Shown piece after piece: positions 36,200-46,045 of a stretch of 64,000 nt of DNA. Every line of letters starts with the position of its first letter. The first letter of the stretch is position 1. The notes under the pieces are model-generated. The model saw nothing but the letters and a program-made list of their open reading frames with translations, was not told the DNA's origin and made no database searches. The position numbers were made by a program, and so were the translations under genes. Origin of the DNA: Anaerolineae bacterium. GTDB lineage: Bacteria; Chloroflexota; Anaerolineae; Aggregatilineales; Phototrophicaceae. The stretch is taken from assembly GCA_025055175.1 (NCBI GenBank), contig JANWYT010000022.1:28018-92017 (forward strand), read 5' to 3'.

Positions 36200-36999
36200 T
36201 GAGCTACGAGACTATCCTCTATAGCCTGGCAGGCGGCGTAGCCAGCATTACACTCAACCGTCCAGAGACGCGCAACGCCCTCAATCAGGCTATGTACCGC
36301 GAACTAATGGCTGCTTTCCGCGAAGCTGGCCGCGACAAAGCCGTGCGCGCCATCATCCTCACCGCCAACGGCAAGGGGTTTTGCAGCGGGCAAGACCTGG
36401 TAGAATTGGAGACGCTGCGCCAACAAGGAATCTCCATTGGCGAAGGCTTGCGCAACGGCTTGAACCAGCTCATCTTGCAGCTTCGCATCCTGGAAAAACC
36501 CATCATCGGCGCGCTGAATGGCGTGGCCGCCGGCGCTGGCGCTTCTCTGGCTCTGGCCACTGATCTGCGCGTCGCTAGCAGCGAAGCCAGCTTCGTCTTC
36601 GCCGCCTTCGTCAACATCGGCATTATCCCCGACGGTGGCGGGACGTTCTTCCTGCCCCACCTCGTCGGCCCCAACAAGGCACTACAACTGGCTTGGCTAG
36701 CCGACGCTCAAAACCGCGTCACGGCGGAGCAAGCCTTGGCTCTAGGAATCGTCAACCAGGTTCATCCACCTGAAGCCTTCATGGATCAGGCGCTGGCCAT
36801 CGCCAATAAGCTGGCCAGCCTACCCACCAGGGCTATCGGCATGACCAAGCGCGCCATGTACCGCGCCCTGCATGTCTCGCTGGCAGACGCCCTGGAATAT
36901 GAAGCCCAAGTCCAGGAAGGCGCTTTCCGCACCCATGATTTCCGTGAAGGCGTGGCGGCTTTTCTAGAGAAGCGTCCGCCCCAGTTCAAAGGAGAGTGA
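36199..36999 (+). CDS. Enoyl-CoA hydratase/isomerase family protein (PaaG-like)
   Basis: A 266-residue crotonase-fold enzyme. It has [13 protein letters not shown] near residue 17, the first oxyanion-hole segment [11 protein letters not shown] near 60, the second oxyanion segment [21 protein letters not shown] near 108, and [19 protein letters not shown] near 138, where the Asp matches PaaG-type isomerases and not the Glu pair of classical hydratases. It likely isomerises or hydrates an enoyl-CoA; the substrate is unknown. It is translationally coupled to the coiled-coil gene and followed four bases later by the HIT gene. Confidence 0.87.
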   Translation: MSYETILYSLAGGVASITLNRPETRNALNQAMYRELMAAFREAGRDKAVRAIILTANGKGFCSGQDLVELETLRQQGISIGEGLRNGLNQLILQLRILEKPIIGALNGVAAGAGASLALATDLRVASSEASFVFAAFVNIGIIPDGGGTFFLPHLVGPNKALQLAWLADAQNRVTAEQALALGIVNQVHPPEAFMDQALAIANKLASLPTRAIGMTKRAMYRALHVSLADALEYEAQVQEGAFRTHDFREGVAAFLEKRPPQFKGE

Positions 37000-37003
37000 G
37001 ACT

Positions 37004-37348
37004 ATGACTAGCATCTTCAGCAAGATCATCGCCCGCGAAATTCCAGCCACTATCCTCTACGAAGATGAACTGGTGATCGCCTTCAAAGACATCAACCCCA
37101 TCGCTCCTGTGCATGTCCTCATCGTCCCCAAGCGCGAAATACCCACCGTAAACGACGCGCTGCCCGAAGATGAGCCAGCGCTAGGGCGCTTGTTCACCGT
37201 TGCTGCCAAACTAGCCGCCGAGATGGGCATTGCCGAAAGTGGCTATCGACTGATGGTCAACTGCAACAAAGACGGTGGTCAAGAAGTCTTCCATCTGCAC
37301 ATGCACCTGTTGGGCGGTAAGCGCTTGGGGCGCATGTTGGCAGAATGA
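37004..37348 (+). CDS. HIT family nucleotide hydrolase (HinT-like)
   Basis: A 114-residue histidine-triad protein of the HinT branch. It starts with [20 protein letters not shown], then [19 protein letters not shown], and has the catalytic HLHMHLLGG triad near residues 96-104. HinT proteins cleave purine phosphoramidates such as adenylated lysine adducts, in the cytosol. Ribosome site: GGAGAG, with a short gap after the crotonase gene. It is the last gene of the coaD operon, ahead of a strong hairpin. Confidence 0.93.
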   Translation: MTSIFSKIIAREIPATILYEDELVIAFKDINPIAPVHVLIVPKREIPTVNDALPEDEPALGRLFTVAAKLAAEMGIAESGYRLMVNCNKDGGQEVFHLHMHLLGGKRLGRMLAE

Positions 37349-37366
37349 GTCGGGATCGCACTCCAC

Positions 37367-37403
37367 GACGACAAAAGGCAGCCCACAAGCTGCCTTCTGT
37401 CGT
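37367..37403. terminator. Strong bidirectional terminator
   Basis: A two-part stem: ACGACA with TGTCGT outside and AAGGCAGC with GCTGCCTT inside, loop CCACAA, with only three unpaired bases between the parts. It lies between the convergent HIT (+) and korB (-) genes. Short T-rich or A-rich flanks suit both directions. Confidence 0.75.
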
Positions 37404-37419
37404 TTGCCTGCTCGAACAC

Positions 37420-38466
37420 TTAGCTGAACTGCTGCATGATCTTGGCTAGGGCTTCGCGACTAGGACGCAGCTTGTCAGCTGGCAGAGTAGCCAGGGGTTC
37501 TTCCACCAGGTTTTCAATCTCCGCCAGGGTGAGGCGCGGCTCTTCGTAGTAGATCAGGCCAGTGATGAACAGGTTTTCGCGCTGAGCGCGCTCCAGAGCC
37601 ATAATAGCCTGCGCGCGGTTGCGCGGATCGTGGTCTTTGTCCAACTTGCGCAGACGCAGCAGCGAGCCGTCGTGCAGCGTCACATCAATCGTCTGGCCTT
37701 CAGGATACTCATCGATCGTGATCTCAGGCTTTCCTTCAATGTAGTCGCCTCCCAGAATTTCGATCTCGTGCAAGGCGATCTGATGCTCTTTGCCGTAGTT
37801 GTAGCTCTTGGTAGAGCTATCGTCATTGTTGAAAGTTACGCAAGGGCTGATGATGTCCAGCACAGCAATGCCTTTATGTTTGACTGCCGCTTGCAAGAGG
37901 GCCTGCACCTGCTTAGCGTCGCCGCTGAAGCTGCGCGCGACGAAAGTTGCGCCGCTGATGATAGCTTCCAAGGCCAGGTCAATCGCTGGGAACAGGTTTT
38001 GACCGTAGTATTTGAGGTTCTGGCCCTCGTCGGCTGTCGCGCTGAACTGGCCTTTGGTCAAGCCATAGACGCCGTTATTTTCGATGATGTAGATAAAAGG
38101 CACGTTGCGACGGATGACGTGTTTGAACTGTCCCATGCCAATGCTGCCCGTGTCGCCGTCGCCGCTGACGCCGATACACGTCAACGTGCGGTTGCCCAGC
38201 AGAATGCCCGTCGCCACCGAGGGCATACGACCATGAAGAGTATTGAAACCATGCGAACGACCCAAGAAGTAAGCCGGCGTCTTGCTAGAACAACCAATGC
38301 CACTCACCTTGACTACGCGATGTTGCTCTAGGCCAAGCTCATAACCCATGCTGGTGATCTGATTCGCGATGGAGTCGTGGCCGCAGCCGGGGCAGAGCGT
38401 ACTCTTGCCTCCCTTGTAGTCTTCGCGGGTCAAGCCCAGCTTGTTGACTCGTGCAGTACGTCCCAT
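37420..38466 (-). CDS. korB: 2-oxoglutarate:ferredoxin oxidoreductase, beta subunit
   Basis: A 348-residue thiamine-diphosphate subunit. It has CPGCGHDSIANQI near residue 26, the conserved GIGCSSKTPAYF near 50, the substrate-pocket HGRMPSVATGI and the ThDP/Mg motif GDGDTGSIGMGQF followed by IENNGVYGLTKGQ. It forms the catalytic core with KorA, oxidising 2-oxoglutarate (or another 2-oxoacid) to the acyl-CoA with ferredoxin as acceptor. The ATG at 38466 has GGGAGAG upstream; a TTG at 38484 is in frame but lies in that site. It follows korA by 21 bases. Confidence 0.93.
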   Translation of the reverse strand: MGRTARVNKLGLTREDYKGGKSTLCPGCGHDSIANQITSMGYELGLEQHRVVKVSGIGCSSKTPAYFLGRSHGFNTLHGRMPSVATGILLGNRTLTCIGVSGDGDTGSIGMGQFKHVIRRNVPFIYIIENNGVYGLTKGQFSATADEGQNLKYYGQNLFPAIDLALEAIISGATFVARSFSGDAKQVQALLQAAVKHKGIAVLDIISPCVTFNNDDSSTKSYNYGKEHQIALHEIEILGGDYIEGKPEITIDEYPEGQTIDVTLHDGSLLRLRKLDKDHDPRNRAQAIMALERAQRENLFITGLIYYEEPRLTLAEIENLVEEPLATLPADKLRPSREALAKIMQQFS

Positions 38467-38487
38467 ATCTCTACTCTCCCTCAAACT

Positions 38488-40329
38488 CTACGCTTCAACA
38501 GTCTCGTACTTCAGGATGTTCTCCATAAGCCAGTGCGCCGTCATGGGCAGACCGTCACCCAGGGCCACGCTGTGGACGTGGCGCAGATCGCGGTTATCTT
38601 CCAGGCTGATGATCTGGCGGAGCTGCCCATCAAAGTTATTTTCGACGACGTACACGCGCTCGTGCTGATGGATGAAATCAAGGACACTGTCGTGCAGCGG
38701 CAGGGCGCGCACGCGCAGATAGTCAGTGGAAATGCCGCGAGCTGCCAGCATATCGCGAGCTTCTTCGATGGCCGGCTCATTCGTGCCGAAGGAGACGATG
38801 GCCACAGGCGCACCATCATCATGCACGACAGGCATAGGCAGATTTTGGCGCGCGCCCTCTAGCTTGCGGCGCAGACGCGTCATGTTGGCCACCCAATCAT
38901 CGCTGCGCTCGCTGTATGTAGCCATCGCGTTATGGCCCGTACCACGTCCGAAGTAAGCCGCCATTGGATGGTTTGTGCCGGGTAGGGTGCGATAGCCTAC
39001 GCCGTCACCGTCCACGTCCATGTAGCGCCCCCACTTGCCATGCTGACTAATGAACGCTTGCAGCGCCTCGGCGTCCAAAACTTTACCACGATTAATCGGC
39101 TCTTCAGGATAGGCGAAGGGTTCAGCCATCCAGTTGTTCATGCCCAAGTCTAGGTCGCTGAGGACGAAGACTGGCGTCTGATACTGCTCGGCAATGTCGA
39201 AGGCTCGCCAACCGAACTCAAAAGCCTCTTCTGGGTTAGCAGGCAGTAAGCAAATCTGGCGCGTATCGCCGTGTCCCAAGAAGTGTGCGAACAGCAGATC
39301 ACCCTGGCTGGTGCGCGTGGGCAGGCCCGTGCTTGGCCCCATGCGAGTCACATCCCAAATGACGCAAGGAATCTCGGCAAAATAAGCCAGGCCGCTGAAT
39401 TCCGCCATCAGGCTAATGCCAGGGCCACTGGTAGCGGTCATGGCGCGCGCGCCGCTGAACCCTGCACCGACGATCATGCCAGCTGCCGCAAGCTCGTCCT
39501 CTGCTTGGATGATGGCCACTGTGTCTTTGCCTGTTGTCTCGTCTCTGCGGATGTGCTTGAAACTCATCATCGCGTCGACCAAGCTGGTCGAAGGAGTGAT
39601 AGGATACCAAGCGACCACTGTCACACCGCCGAACAGCGCTCCTAGCGCAGCAGCTTCGTTGCCCGTAATGAGGATTTTGCCCTTTGTGCCGTCCATCGGC
39701 TCAAAGCGGAACGGATCGCGCTTCTCCACGTTGGCGGCAAACCATTCGTGGGCCAGCCTCACGACCTGCATGTTCATGTCAGCAGGTTTGGCTTTGCCGT
39801 TGAAGTTGTCCAGCAGGGCATAGTAAATGCGTTCCAGCGGAATGCCGAACAGTTGGGCCACCGCACCAACGTAGGTCATGTTCTCAATGCGCTTGCGGAA
39901 ATCCTTGTGGATGTCCGTTTTCTCCATGAGTTCTTTGACAGGCACTTCGTAGTAGATGATATCACTGCGGCTATGACCCCAGTGCCAATCAGCAGGCAAG
40001 ATACACACACCGCCAGGCGGAAGGTTGCTGATATCCTCAGCAGCGGTGTCTGGGTTATAGGCGACGCAAATTTCCGTCACCGCGCGACGCGCCGTGTAGC
40101 CGTCCTTGCTGGCGCGGATGGTGTACCAAGTGGGCAGACCCTTGATGTTGGAGGGGAACAAATTCTTGCCGTTGACGGGAATGCCCATGTCGAACAGCGA
40201 TTTCACCAGCACATTGTTCGAAGTTTGGCTGCCAGAGCCATTCTGTGTAGCGACAACGAAGGCAAAATCGTTGATGATGGAGGTCCGTATGGAAGATTGT
40301 GGATTGGTCTGTGGCTCATGCACAACCAT
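38488..40329 (-). CDS. korA: 2-oxoglutarate:ferredoxin oxidoreductase, fused gamma-alpha subunit
   Basis: A protein of about 613 residues. Residues about 15-200 are the gamma domain (FVVATQNGSGSQTSNNVL, NLFPSNIKGLPTW), fused to the alpha domain, which has ITGNEAAALGALFGG near 232, YPITPSTS near 250 and TATSGPGISLMAEFSG near 310. This gamma-alpha fusion with a separate beta subunit is the Mycobacterium-type KorAB layout, which is comparatively oxygen-tolerant. No ferredoxin-like delta subunit gene is present. Start: ATG 40329, or GTG 40356, where an AGGAG sits too close for use. Aconitase encoded nearby fits a TCA-cycle role. Confidence 0.9.
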   Translation of the reverse strand: MVVHEPQTNPQSSIRTSIINDFAFVVATQNGSGSQTSNNVLVKSLFDMGIPVNGKNLFPSNIKGLPTWYTIRASKDGYTARRAVTEICVAYNPDTAAEDISNLPPGGVCILPADWHWGHSRSDIIYYEVPVKELMEKTDIHKDFRKRIENMTYVGAVAQLFGIPLERIYYALLDNFNGKAKPADMNMQVVRLAHEWFAANVEKRDPFRFEPMDGTKGKILITGNEAAALGALFGGVTVVAWYPITPSTSLVDAMMSFKHIRRDETTGKDTVAIIQAEDELAAAGMIVGAGFSGARAMTATSGPGISLMAEFSGLAYFAEIPCVIWDVTRMGPSTGLPTRTSQGDLLFAHFLGHGDTRQICLLPANPEEAFEFGWRAFDIAEQYQTPVFVLSDLDLGMNNWMAEPFAYPEEPINRGKVLDAEALQAFISQHGKWGRYMDVDGDGVGYRTLPGTNHPMAAYFGRGTGHNAMATYSERSDDWVANMTRLRRKLEGARQNLPMPVVHDDGAPVAIVSFGTNEPAIEEARDMLAARGISTDYLRVRALPLHDSVLDFIHQHERVYVVENNFDGQLRQIISLEDNRDLRHVHSVALGDGLPMTAHWLMENILKYETVEA

Positions 40330-40437
40330 AAGAATCTGCTGCGCCGCGCGGCGCACGCTCCTTTCTTGCTGTAGCGTTGACGGAAAGAATGCTCATCAAA
40401 ATACGGTTAGTCAAGCAAAACCGAGCGTTCTACAGGC

Positions 40438-40466
40438 ATTGTAGCACGCTTGGTTCTCATCGTCTA
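40438..40466 (-). promoter_or_regulatory. Candidate korAB promoter
   Basis: On the minus strand TAGACG (40461-40466) and TACAAT (40438-40443) are 17 bases apart, about 110 bases before korA in the gap after the kinase gene. A second, weaker TTGACT-CATTCT pair lies closer to korA. Confidence 0.38.
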
Positions 40467-40489
40467 TGTAACTGTGATTTAGCTTCAGC

Positions 40490-41128
40490 TTACATCACGT
40501 CACGGCCTGGGGAAGCCTGCAAAGCCACTTGCACGCGCCGAGCGATAGCGTCAAAGTGAGCAGGAATGTGCTGAAAGTCCAGATTGTCAACGTCGATGGT
40601 CAACACAGCACAGGCTGTCCAGTCTTCGATCCATTCGTCGTACAGACGGTTGAGGCGGGACAAGTAGTGCGAATCAATGGCGCGCTCGTAGTCTCTGCCC
40701 CGCTTGGCAATGTGAGCTTGCAAGGTGATGACGCTAGCCCGCAGGTAGACGATCAAGCGCGGCGGCGGCAGGAAAGCAGAAATAGCCTGGTAGAGACGAC
40801 GGTAGGCGTCATAATCGCGCTCGCTCATGTCTCCCTGCTGGTACAGGTTACGCGCGAAGACCTCGGCGTCCTCATAGACAGTGCGATCTTGCACCACGTT
40901 GCCAGGATGATCCAGCAGTTGGCGGTGATGTTCCAGGCGCTTGCCCAAAAAGAACACTTGGGAATGAAAACTCCAGCGACGCATGTCGGCGTAAAAATCG
41001 GCCAGATAGGGATTTTCGGCGTTGGCTTCATAAAAGGGCTGCCAACCAAAGGCTTCAGCCAACATGCCTGTCAGGGTACTTTTGCCCGCGCCAATGTTGC
41101 CCGCAATGGCGACGAAGTATCTGCCCAT
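40490..41128 (-). CDS. Deoxynucleoside kinase
   Basis: A 212-residue kinase of the dCK/dGK/TK2 family. It has the P-loop AGNIGAGKST near residues 9-18, FYEANAENPYLADFY near 32, the DRTVYEDAEVFARNL motif near 81 (usual DRSIYED) and RGRDYERAI, the lid region with Arg residues, near 143. It phosphorylates a deoxynucleoside for dNTP salvage in the cytosol; which base it prefers cannot be read off. The ATG follows a moderate purine-rich site. It is upstream of korA on the same strand but separated by a 160-base gap with its own promoter-like sequence. Confidence 0.92.
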   Translation of the reverse strand: MGRYFVAIAGNIGAGKSTLTGMLAEAFGWQPFYEANAENPYLADFYADMRRWSFHSQVFFLGKRLEHHRQLLDHPGNVVQDRTVYEDAEVFARNLYQQGDMSERDYDAYRRLYQAISAFLPPPRLIVYLRASVITLQAHIAKRGRDYERAIDSHYLSRLNRLYDEWIEDWTACAVLTIDVDNLDFQHIPAHFDAIARRVQVALQASPGRDVM

Positions 41129-41194
41129 GTCTCTATCCTTAAGTGCTTGGGTGATGAGTCAAATCGTAGATCAGATTAGGGAGGTATAGGCGTA

Positions 41195-41917
41195 TCAGCC
41201 GGCGGCTACGCTCAATTGTAATCGAATCGCCTGCAACGTGCTTTCGCTGCCATCATCTTCCAAAGCTAGCAAACGCAGCACAACAGGCTGGGGTTGTCTG
41301 ACGCTGACCAGTTCAGCCTGCCAAATCACCTCGTCCAAAAATGACGCAGGCAATGGGACGACAACCTGGCTCATAGGTGTGCCATCGCGCGTTTCCAGGC
41401 GCAACAAAAGCTGGCCCTGCTCAAAACCACTGGCACTGCCCTGGATGAGGAGTTGTTCGCCACCGATTACTTGGCCCTCAGCCAGGCCCAGCAGCGCGGC
41501 ACTGCGTCCCTCTGGGCGATAGGCCAGCCCACTGATGGCGGCCATTTCGCTATCATAATCGCCTTCTATGCGCGGATCGAGCGACTCAGCGCGCAAGGTA
41601 ATCTCGCCAGGCTCACCATGATAGCCGTGCAGCAGACGGGTTTGCCACCTTCCGTCAGCTTCTGGCACAATCGCAGTCTGCACCAGAGTCGCGCCTTCAG
41701 CGTCTAGAACGCGCAGCAGAAACCCAACCGGCGGCACGTCCTCCGCCGTGCCGTAGACTGTCAGCAGCGCGTCGTAGACGATCCAGCCTGCCGTCGGGCC
41801 GAGAATATCGACTCGGCCCTGTAGGACGGGCGGCGCAGGCGGCACAACCGCTTGATCGGACGCGGCAGGGGTGCAGGCTACAAGAGCCAGTAGCAAGCAG
41901 ACGCACGCGCGGCGCAT
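41195..41917 (-). CDS. Lipoprotein with two beta-sandwich (Gmad2-like) modules
   Basis: A 240-residue lipoprotein. The short signal ends in lipobox ALVAC near residue 15. The mature part has two domains: about 33-125, with VDILGPTAGWIVYDALLTVYGTA, and about 140-238, with LGLAEGQVIGGEQLLIQGSAS. Each looks like a beta-sandwich that opens with a strand and a G-x-A motif, similar to Gmad2/Ig-like domains of secreted Gram-positive proteins. No catalytic motif is seen. It starts three bases after the aminotransferase gene ends, so they are probably co-transcribed. Function unknown. Confidence 0.6.
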   Translation of the reverse strand: MRRACVCLLLALVACTPAASDQAVVPPAPPVLQGRVDILGPTAGWIVYDALLTVYGTAEDVPPVGFLLRVLDAEGATLVQTAIVPEADGRWQTRLLHGYHGEPGEITLRAESLDPRIEGDYDSEMAAISGLAYRPEGRSAALLGLAEGQVIGGEQLLIQGSASGFEQGQLLLRLETRDGTPMSQVVVPLPASFLDEVIWQAELVSVRQPQPVVLRLLALEDDGSESTLQAIRLQLSVAAG

Positions 41918-41920
41918 AAC

Positions 41921-43096
41921 TCAGAGCTTCGCTCTCAGCGCCACCAGACGCTCGCCTGCGGCCAGCAAGACGTCGTCGTTCTTGCAGAACGAAAAGCGCA
42001 CATGCTTGCGACCCAGATAGCGGTGCTGGGATGAGAAGAACGACTCGGCGGGAGGAATGCAAGCCACGCCGACGTGTTCAATCAGCCAGCGGGCGAACTG
42101 CATATCGTCGCCGTCAAAGAAAGCGCTGAAATCAGCCATGATGAAGAACGCACCCTGCGCTTCGCTGATTGTGAAGCCGCTCTCGCGCAGAATGGAGTCT
42201 AGCAGGCGGCGCTTGCCTTCGTACATGCGGCGGAAGGCTGCAAAGTATTCGTTGTCCAAGCCCAGCGCGTGAGCAATGCCATACTGCGATGGATGATTGA
42301 CAGCATAGAGGATGTTCTGGTGAATGCGCCACGTACCAGTGATGAGGTCAGGATGGCCCATCGCCCAGCCGACCTTCCAGCCTGTGTAGCTGAAGCTTTT
42401 GGCGCCGCTGGAGACGGTCACGGTGCGGTCAGCCATGCCATCCAGCGTGGCGATAGGGATATGCTGATGATCCCCGAAGACCAAATGCTCATACACCTCA
42501 TCCGAAATGGCAATTGCGTCGTACTTTTGGCACAGCTCCGCGATTAGGCTCAGTTCTGCGCGGCTGAAGACGCGCCCAGTAGGGTTGTGGGGCGTGTTGA
42601 GGATGATAGCGCGCGTCTTGTCGTTGAAAGCGGCGCGCATCTCCGCTTCATCAAACATCCAGTCAGGCGGACGCAACGGCACGAAGCGCGGCACGCCGCC
42701 GGCCATCTCGACCGCTGGCAGGTAAGTATCGAAATACGGCTCAATCAGGATGACCTCATCACCTGGATCGACCAAGCCCAGGATAGACGAGAACATGCCC
42801 TCAGCAGCGCCAACTGTGATGATGACCCCTCGCTCAGGATCGATGTTCAGCCCATAGAAGCGTCGCGCGTGATCGGCAACAGCCTGGCGCAGCGGCGCGA
42901 CTCCGTACCCTGGCGCGTACTGGTTAGCCCGTCCATCGCGCATAGCGGCGATGGCAGCTTCCATGACCTCAGCTGGGCCATCAAAATCGGGGCGTCCCTG
43001 GCCCAAGTTGATAGCATTGTGCTGCTGAGCCAGCGTGTTAATTTCGGCGAAGATAGTGGTCGTATAGGAGGCGACGCGCCGCGCAAAGCTGGGCAT
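41921..43096 (-). CDS. PLP-dependent class I/II aminotransferase
   Basis: A 391-residue fold-type I aminotransferase. It has INLGQGRPDFDGP near residue 29, YAPGYGVAPLRQAVA near 62, the NTPHNPTGR motif near 166, SDEVYEHLVF near 198, the PLP lysine in SSGAKSFSYTGWKVGW near 233 and the substrate-carboxylate Arg in HVRFSFCKND near 367. The pattern is closest to kynurenine/glutamine transaminase K, methionine aminotransferase (YbdL) and the DapC type, so the exact substrate is uncertain. It lies downstream of acnA behind a hairpin. Confidence 0.88.
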   Translation of the reverse strand: MPSFARRVASYTTTIFAEINTLAQQHNAINLGQGRPDFDGPAEVMEAAIAAMRDGRANQYAPGYGVAPLRQAVADHARRFYGLNIDPERGVIITVGAAEGMFSSILGLVDPGDEVILIEPYFDTYLPAVEMAGGVPRFVPLRPPDWMFDEAEMRAAFNDKTRAIILNTPHNPTGRVFSRAELSLIAELCQKYDAIAISDEVYEHLVFGDHQHIPIATLDGMADRTVTVSSGAKSFSYTGWKVGWAMGHPDLITGTWRIHQNILYAVNHPSQYGIAHALGLDNEYFAAFRRMYEGKRRLLDSILRESGFTISEAQGAFFIMADFSAFFDGDDMQFARWLIEHVGVACIPPAESFFSSQHRYLGRKHVRFSFCKNDDVLLAAGERLVALRAKL

Positions 43097-43138
43097 GGGC
43101 TAGTGAACTCCGTAGAGGTAAGGTTGATGAGAAATTAC

Positions 43139-43171
43139 GCCGCCCCTCTGCGCTCAGCGCTGAGAGGCGGC
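43139..43171 (-). terminator. Terminator hairpin after acnA
   Basis: GCCGCC and GGCGGC arms, extended by TCT and AGA with a two-base bulge, enclose a loop that contains AGCGCT. On the minus strand it is followed by GTAATTTCTC. It separates acnA from the aminotransferase gene. Confidence 0.5.
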
Positions 43172-43191
43172 TTTGCGTTATGCGGAACGTT

Positions 43192-45894
43192 CTACTGCTT
43201 GAGGAAGTTGCGCAGGACGGTTTGCAGAATGCCGCCGTTGCGGTAGTACTCAACCTCAACCGATGAATTCAGGCGCACATCTACGTCGAAGCGCGTCACA
43301 CGACCATCAGCGGCAGTGGCGGTGATCGTCAGGGTTTGCAGAGGCTGAACATCGTCCGTGAGCGGGATATCGAAATACTCGTGGCCAGTCAGTCCCAGCG
43401 ACTCCCACGATTGTCCGTTGCGAAAAGTGAGTGGCAACACGCCCATCATCACCAAGTTGCTGCGATGAATGCGCTCAAACGACTGCGCGATGACAGCCTT
43501 GACGCCCAGGAGGAATGTGCCTTTGGCTGCCCAGTCGCGGCTGCTGCCCATGCCATAGTCCTTGCCCGCCAAGATGACCAACGGCGTGCCATCAGCAATA
43601 TACTTCTGCGCCGCGTCGTAAATGCTCATCTGTTCCTGGGTGGGCAAGTAGTAAGTGACGTTGCCTTCGCTGCCTGGCACGAGCCAGTTGCGCAGACGCA
43701 CATTAGCGAACGTGCCGCGCGTCATCACGCGGTCGTCGCCGCGCCGCGCGCCATAGACGTTGAAATCCTTCTTCTCCACCCCACGCGATTTGAGGTACTG
43801 CCCCGCCGGGCTGTTCTCGGCAATGTCGCCAGCAGGCGAGATGTGATCGGTGGTGATGGAGTCCTTGAACAAGCCCAAGACGCGCGCGCCGCTGATGGGT
43901 TGGATGGGCTTCACCTCTGGAGTGATCGTCTGGAAGAAAGGCGGTTCATGAATATAGGTGCTGTCTTCGCTCCAGGCATAGACAGCCTCGCCAGTAGCTG
44001 GAATCTCATTCCATTTCGGGTTGCCTGTGTAGACGTTGCCGTATTGTTCGATGAACATCTGCGGCGAGAGGTAGGTCTGCACTGCGTCCATGATCTCTTG
44101 CTGCGTGGGCCAAATGTCGCGCAGATAGACAGGCTGGCCTTCCTTGTCCAGGCCTAACGGCTCGTTGTTCAGATCGATGTCTACTGTGCCGGCCAGGGCA
44201 TAAGCCACCACCAACGGCGGCGAAGCCAAATAGTTGGCCTTCACTTCGGCGTGAATGCGACCGCTGAAGTTGCGATTGCCGCTCAGGACGGCAGCAGCTA
44301 CTAAGTTGCCTTCGCGGATCGCGCCCACCACCTTCTCTGGTAGCGGGCCAGCGTTGCCGATACAGGTCGTGCAGCCATAGCCCACTGTGTGGAAGCCGAG
44401 CCGCTCTAGGTAAGGTGTGAGGCCAGCAGCGTTCAAGTACTCGGTGACCACTTTAGAGCCAGGGGCTAGGCTGGTCTTGACGTAGGATTTGGTGGTCAAG
44501 CCGCGTTCAACGGCTTTCTTGGCCAGCAGGCCCGCGCCCAACATAACCGAGGGGTTGCTGGTATTGGTGCAAGAGGTGATCGCAGCAATGACCACCGCAC
44601 CATGCCCAATATCGGTGCTGTGACCGTTGTCCTGAACGCGCGCTCTGGTATTCAGCTTATCCTCGCTGAGCGCAAAGCCCTGCTTGTCAATCGGCGCGGT
44701 CAAAGCTTTGTGGAAGGCAGGCTTCATCTCGCGTAGCGCCACGCGATCCTGTGGGCGAGCAGGGCCAGCCATGCTCGGCTCAACTGTGCCGAGGTCAAGT
44801 TCTAACACATCGGTGAAGATGGGGTCAGGAGTGTCGTCAGTGCGGAACATACCCTGCTCTCTGGCGTAGCGCTCCACGAGCTGCACCAGCGCCTCATCGC
44901 GCCCCGTGCGGCGCAAGAAGCTGAGCGTCTCTTCGTCAATCGGGAAGAAGCCCATCGTCGCACCATATTCGGGGGCCATGTTAGCAATAGTTGCGCGGTC
45001 AGGCAGGCTCATGCTGCTCAGACCAGGGCCGAAGAACTCCACGAATTTATCGACGACCCCCTTCTTGCGCAGCATCTGCGTGACGACCAGCACCAAGTCC
45101 GTAGCCGTCGCGCCCTCTGGCAGACTGCCTACCAGCTTAAAGCCGATGACTTCGGGCATGAGCATGTAAATTGGCTGGCCCAGCATAGCCGCCTCGGCTT
45201 CGATGCCGCCTACGCCCCAGCCTAGCACGCCCAGGCCGTTAATCATGGTGGTATGGCTGTCTGTGCCAACCAGGGTATCGGGCAGGGCCACCTTGCCTTC
45301 GCCGTGCGGGTCATCGAACAACTGCACGACCTTAGCCAGGTATTCTAAATTGACCTGATGGACAATCCCAGTAGCTGGTGGCACAACCCTGAAGTTGTCG
45401 AAGGCCTTTTGTCCCCAGTGCAGGAATTCGTAGCGCTCGCGGTTGCGCTCAAACTCAAAGATGGAATTGAGCTGCACTGCATCAGCGCGCGCAAAGACGT
45501 CCACCTGTACCGAATGATCGATCACTAGGTCAACTGGCACAATCGGGTTAATGCGCGATGGATCGCCGCCCAGGCGCACCATCGCTGAGCGCAGTGCCGC
45601 CAAATCAACCACGCAGGGGACGCCAGTGAAGTCTTGCAGGATGACGCGCGCAGGCTTGAAGGGAATCTCAGTGGTGCTGGGCTTGCCGTCCCAACGTGCG
45701 ATGTTCTCCACGTCCTGTTCCGTCACTTCGCGCCCGTCCAGGTGGCGTAAGGCGTTCTCCAACAAAACTTTCATGCTGAAGGGCAACCGCTCGACGTGAC
45801 CAATGCCGCGTTCTTGCAGCGCACCGAGGCGGTAGATGACCGCTCGGCCATGCCCCGTGTCGAACGTATCACGCGCTCCAAAAGGATTGTTCAT
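43192..45894 (-). CDS. acnA: Aconitate hydratase A
   Basis: A 900-residue AcnA/IRP1-type aconitase of usual length. It has the [20 protein letters not shown] segment near 85, [11 protein letters not shown] near 125, the iron-sulphur cysteines in [12 protein letters not shown] near 440 and [11 protein letters not shown] near 506, and the C-terminal swivel domain with [16 protein letters not shown]. It interconverts citrate and isocitrate with a [4Fe-4S] cluster. The ATG at 45894 has GAGGAAGC upstream and the usual family N-terminus; an earlier in-frame start is too long. It has its own promoter and a terminator. Confidence 0.96.
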   Translation of the reverse strand: MNNPFGARDTFDTGHGRAVIYRLGALQERGIGHVERLPFSMKVLLENALRHLDGREVTEQDVENIARWDGKPSTTEIPFKPARVILQDFTGVPCVVDLAALRSAMVRLGGDPSRINPIVPVDLVIDHSVQVDVFARADAVQLNSIFEFERNRERYEFLHWGQKAFDNFRVVPPATGIVHQVNLEYLAKVVQLFDDPHGEGKVALPDTLVGTDSHTTMINGLGVLGWGVGGIEAEAAMLGQPIYMLMPEVIGFKLVGSLPEGATATDLVLVVTQMLRKKGVVDKFVEFFGPGLSSMSLPDRATIANMAPEYGATMGFFPIDEETLSFLRRTGRDEALVQLVERYAREQGMFRTDDTPDPIFTDVLELDLGTVEPSMAGPARPQDRVALREMKPAFHKALTAPIDKQGFALSEDKLNTRARVQDNGHSTDIGHGAVVIAAITSCTNTSNPSVMLGAGLLAKKAVERGLTTKSYVKTSLAPGSKVVTEYLNAAGLTPYLERLGFHTVGYGCTTCIGNAGPLPEKVVGAIREGNLVAAAVLSGNRNFSGRIHAEVKANYLASPPLVVAYALAGTVDIDLNNEPLGLDKEGQPVYLRDIWPTQQEIMDAVQTYLSPQMFIEQYGNVYTGNPKWNEIPATGEAVYAWSEDSTYIHEPPFFQTITPEVKPIQPISGARVLGLFKDSITTDHISPAGDIAENSPAGQYLKSRGVEKKDFNVYGARRGDDRVMTRGTFANVRLRNWLVPGSEGNVTYYLPTQEQMSIYDAAQKYIADGTPLVILAGKDYGMGSSRDWAAKGTFLLGVKAVIAQSFERIHRSNLVMMGVLPLTFRNGQSWESLGLTGHEYFDIPLTDDVQPLQTLTITATAADGRVTRFDVDVRLNSSVEVEYYRNGGILQTVLRNFLKQ

Positions 45895-45934
45895 AAAAGC
45901 TTCCTCGTAGCCTAGATGGATTGAACAGAACGAT

Positions 45935-45963
45935 ATTGTACCCGAATCCGCCCAGCCTGTCAT
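45935..45963 (-). promoter_or_regulatory. Candidate acnA promoter
   Basis: On the minus strand ATGACA (45958-45963) and TACAAT (45935-45940), spaced 17 bases, lie about 40 bases before the acnA ATG. It shares an edge with the opposite promoter for the DsbA-like gene, so one bound protein could affect both. Confidence 0.5.
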
Positions 45964-45991
45964 TGGAAACGCTGGCTGATCCGAGTACACT
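45963..45991 (+). promoter_or_regulatory. Candidate promoter of the DsbA-like gene
   Basis: TTGGAA (45963-45968) and TACACT (45986-45991) are 17 bases apart on the plus strand. They face away from the acnA promoter, and the two -35 boxes touch at base 45963. Confidence 0.42.
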
Positions 45992-46045
45992 TTGAGAAGG
46001 CTGTTTCACAGCAATTTTTTCCAAAACTTCAGGAGTCTGAGCGCC

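Noticed and set aside
37630..38331. A 233-codon plus-strand frame inside korB
   Set aside because: It is antisense to a gene with full ThDP motifs. Long opposite frames are common in G+C-rich coding DNA.
43336..44157. A 273-codon plus-strand frame inside acnA
   Set aside because: The opposite strand encodes the conserved aconitase C-terminal part; no start context or family match.
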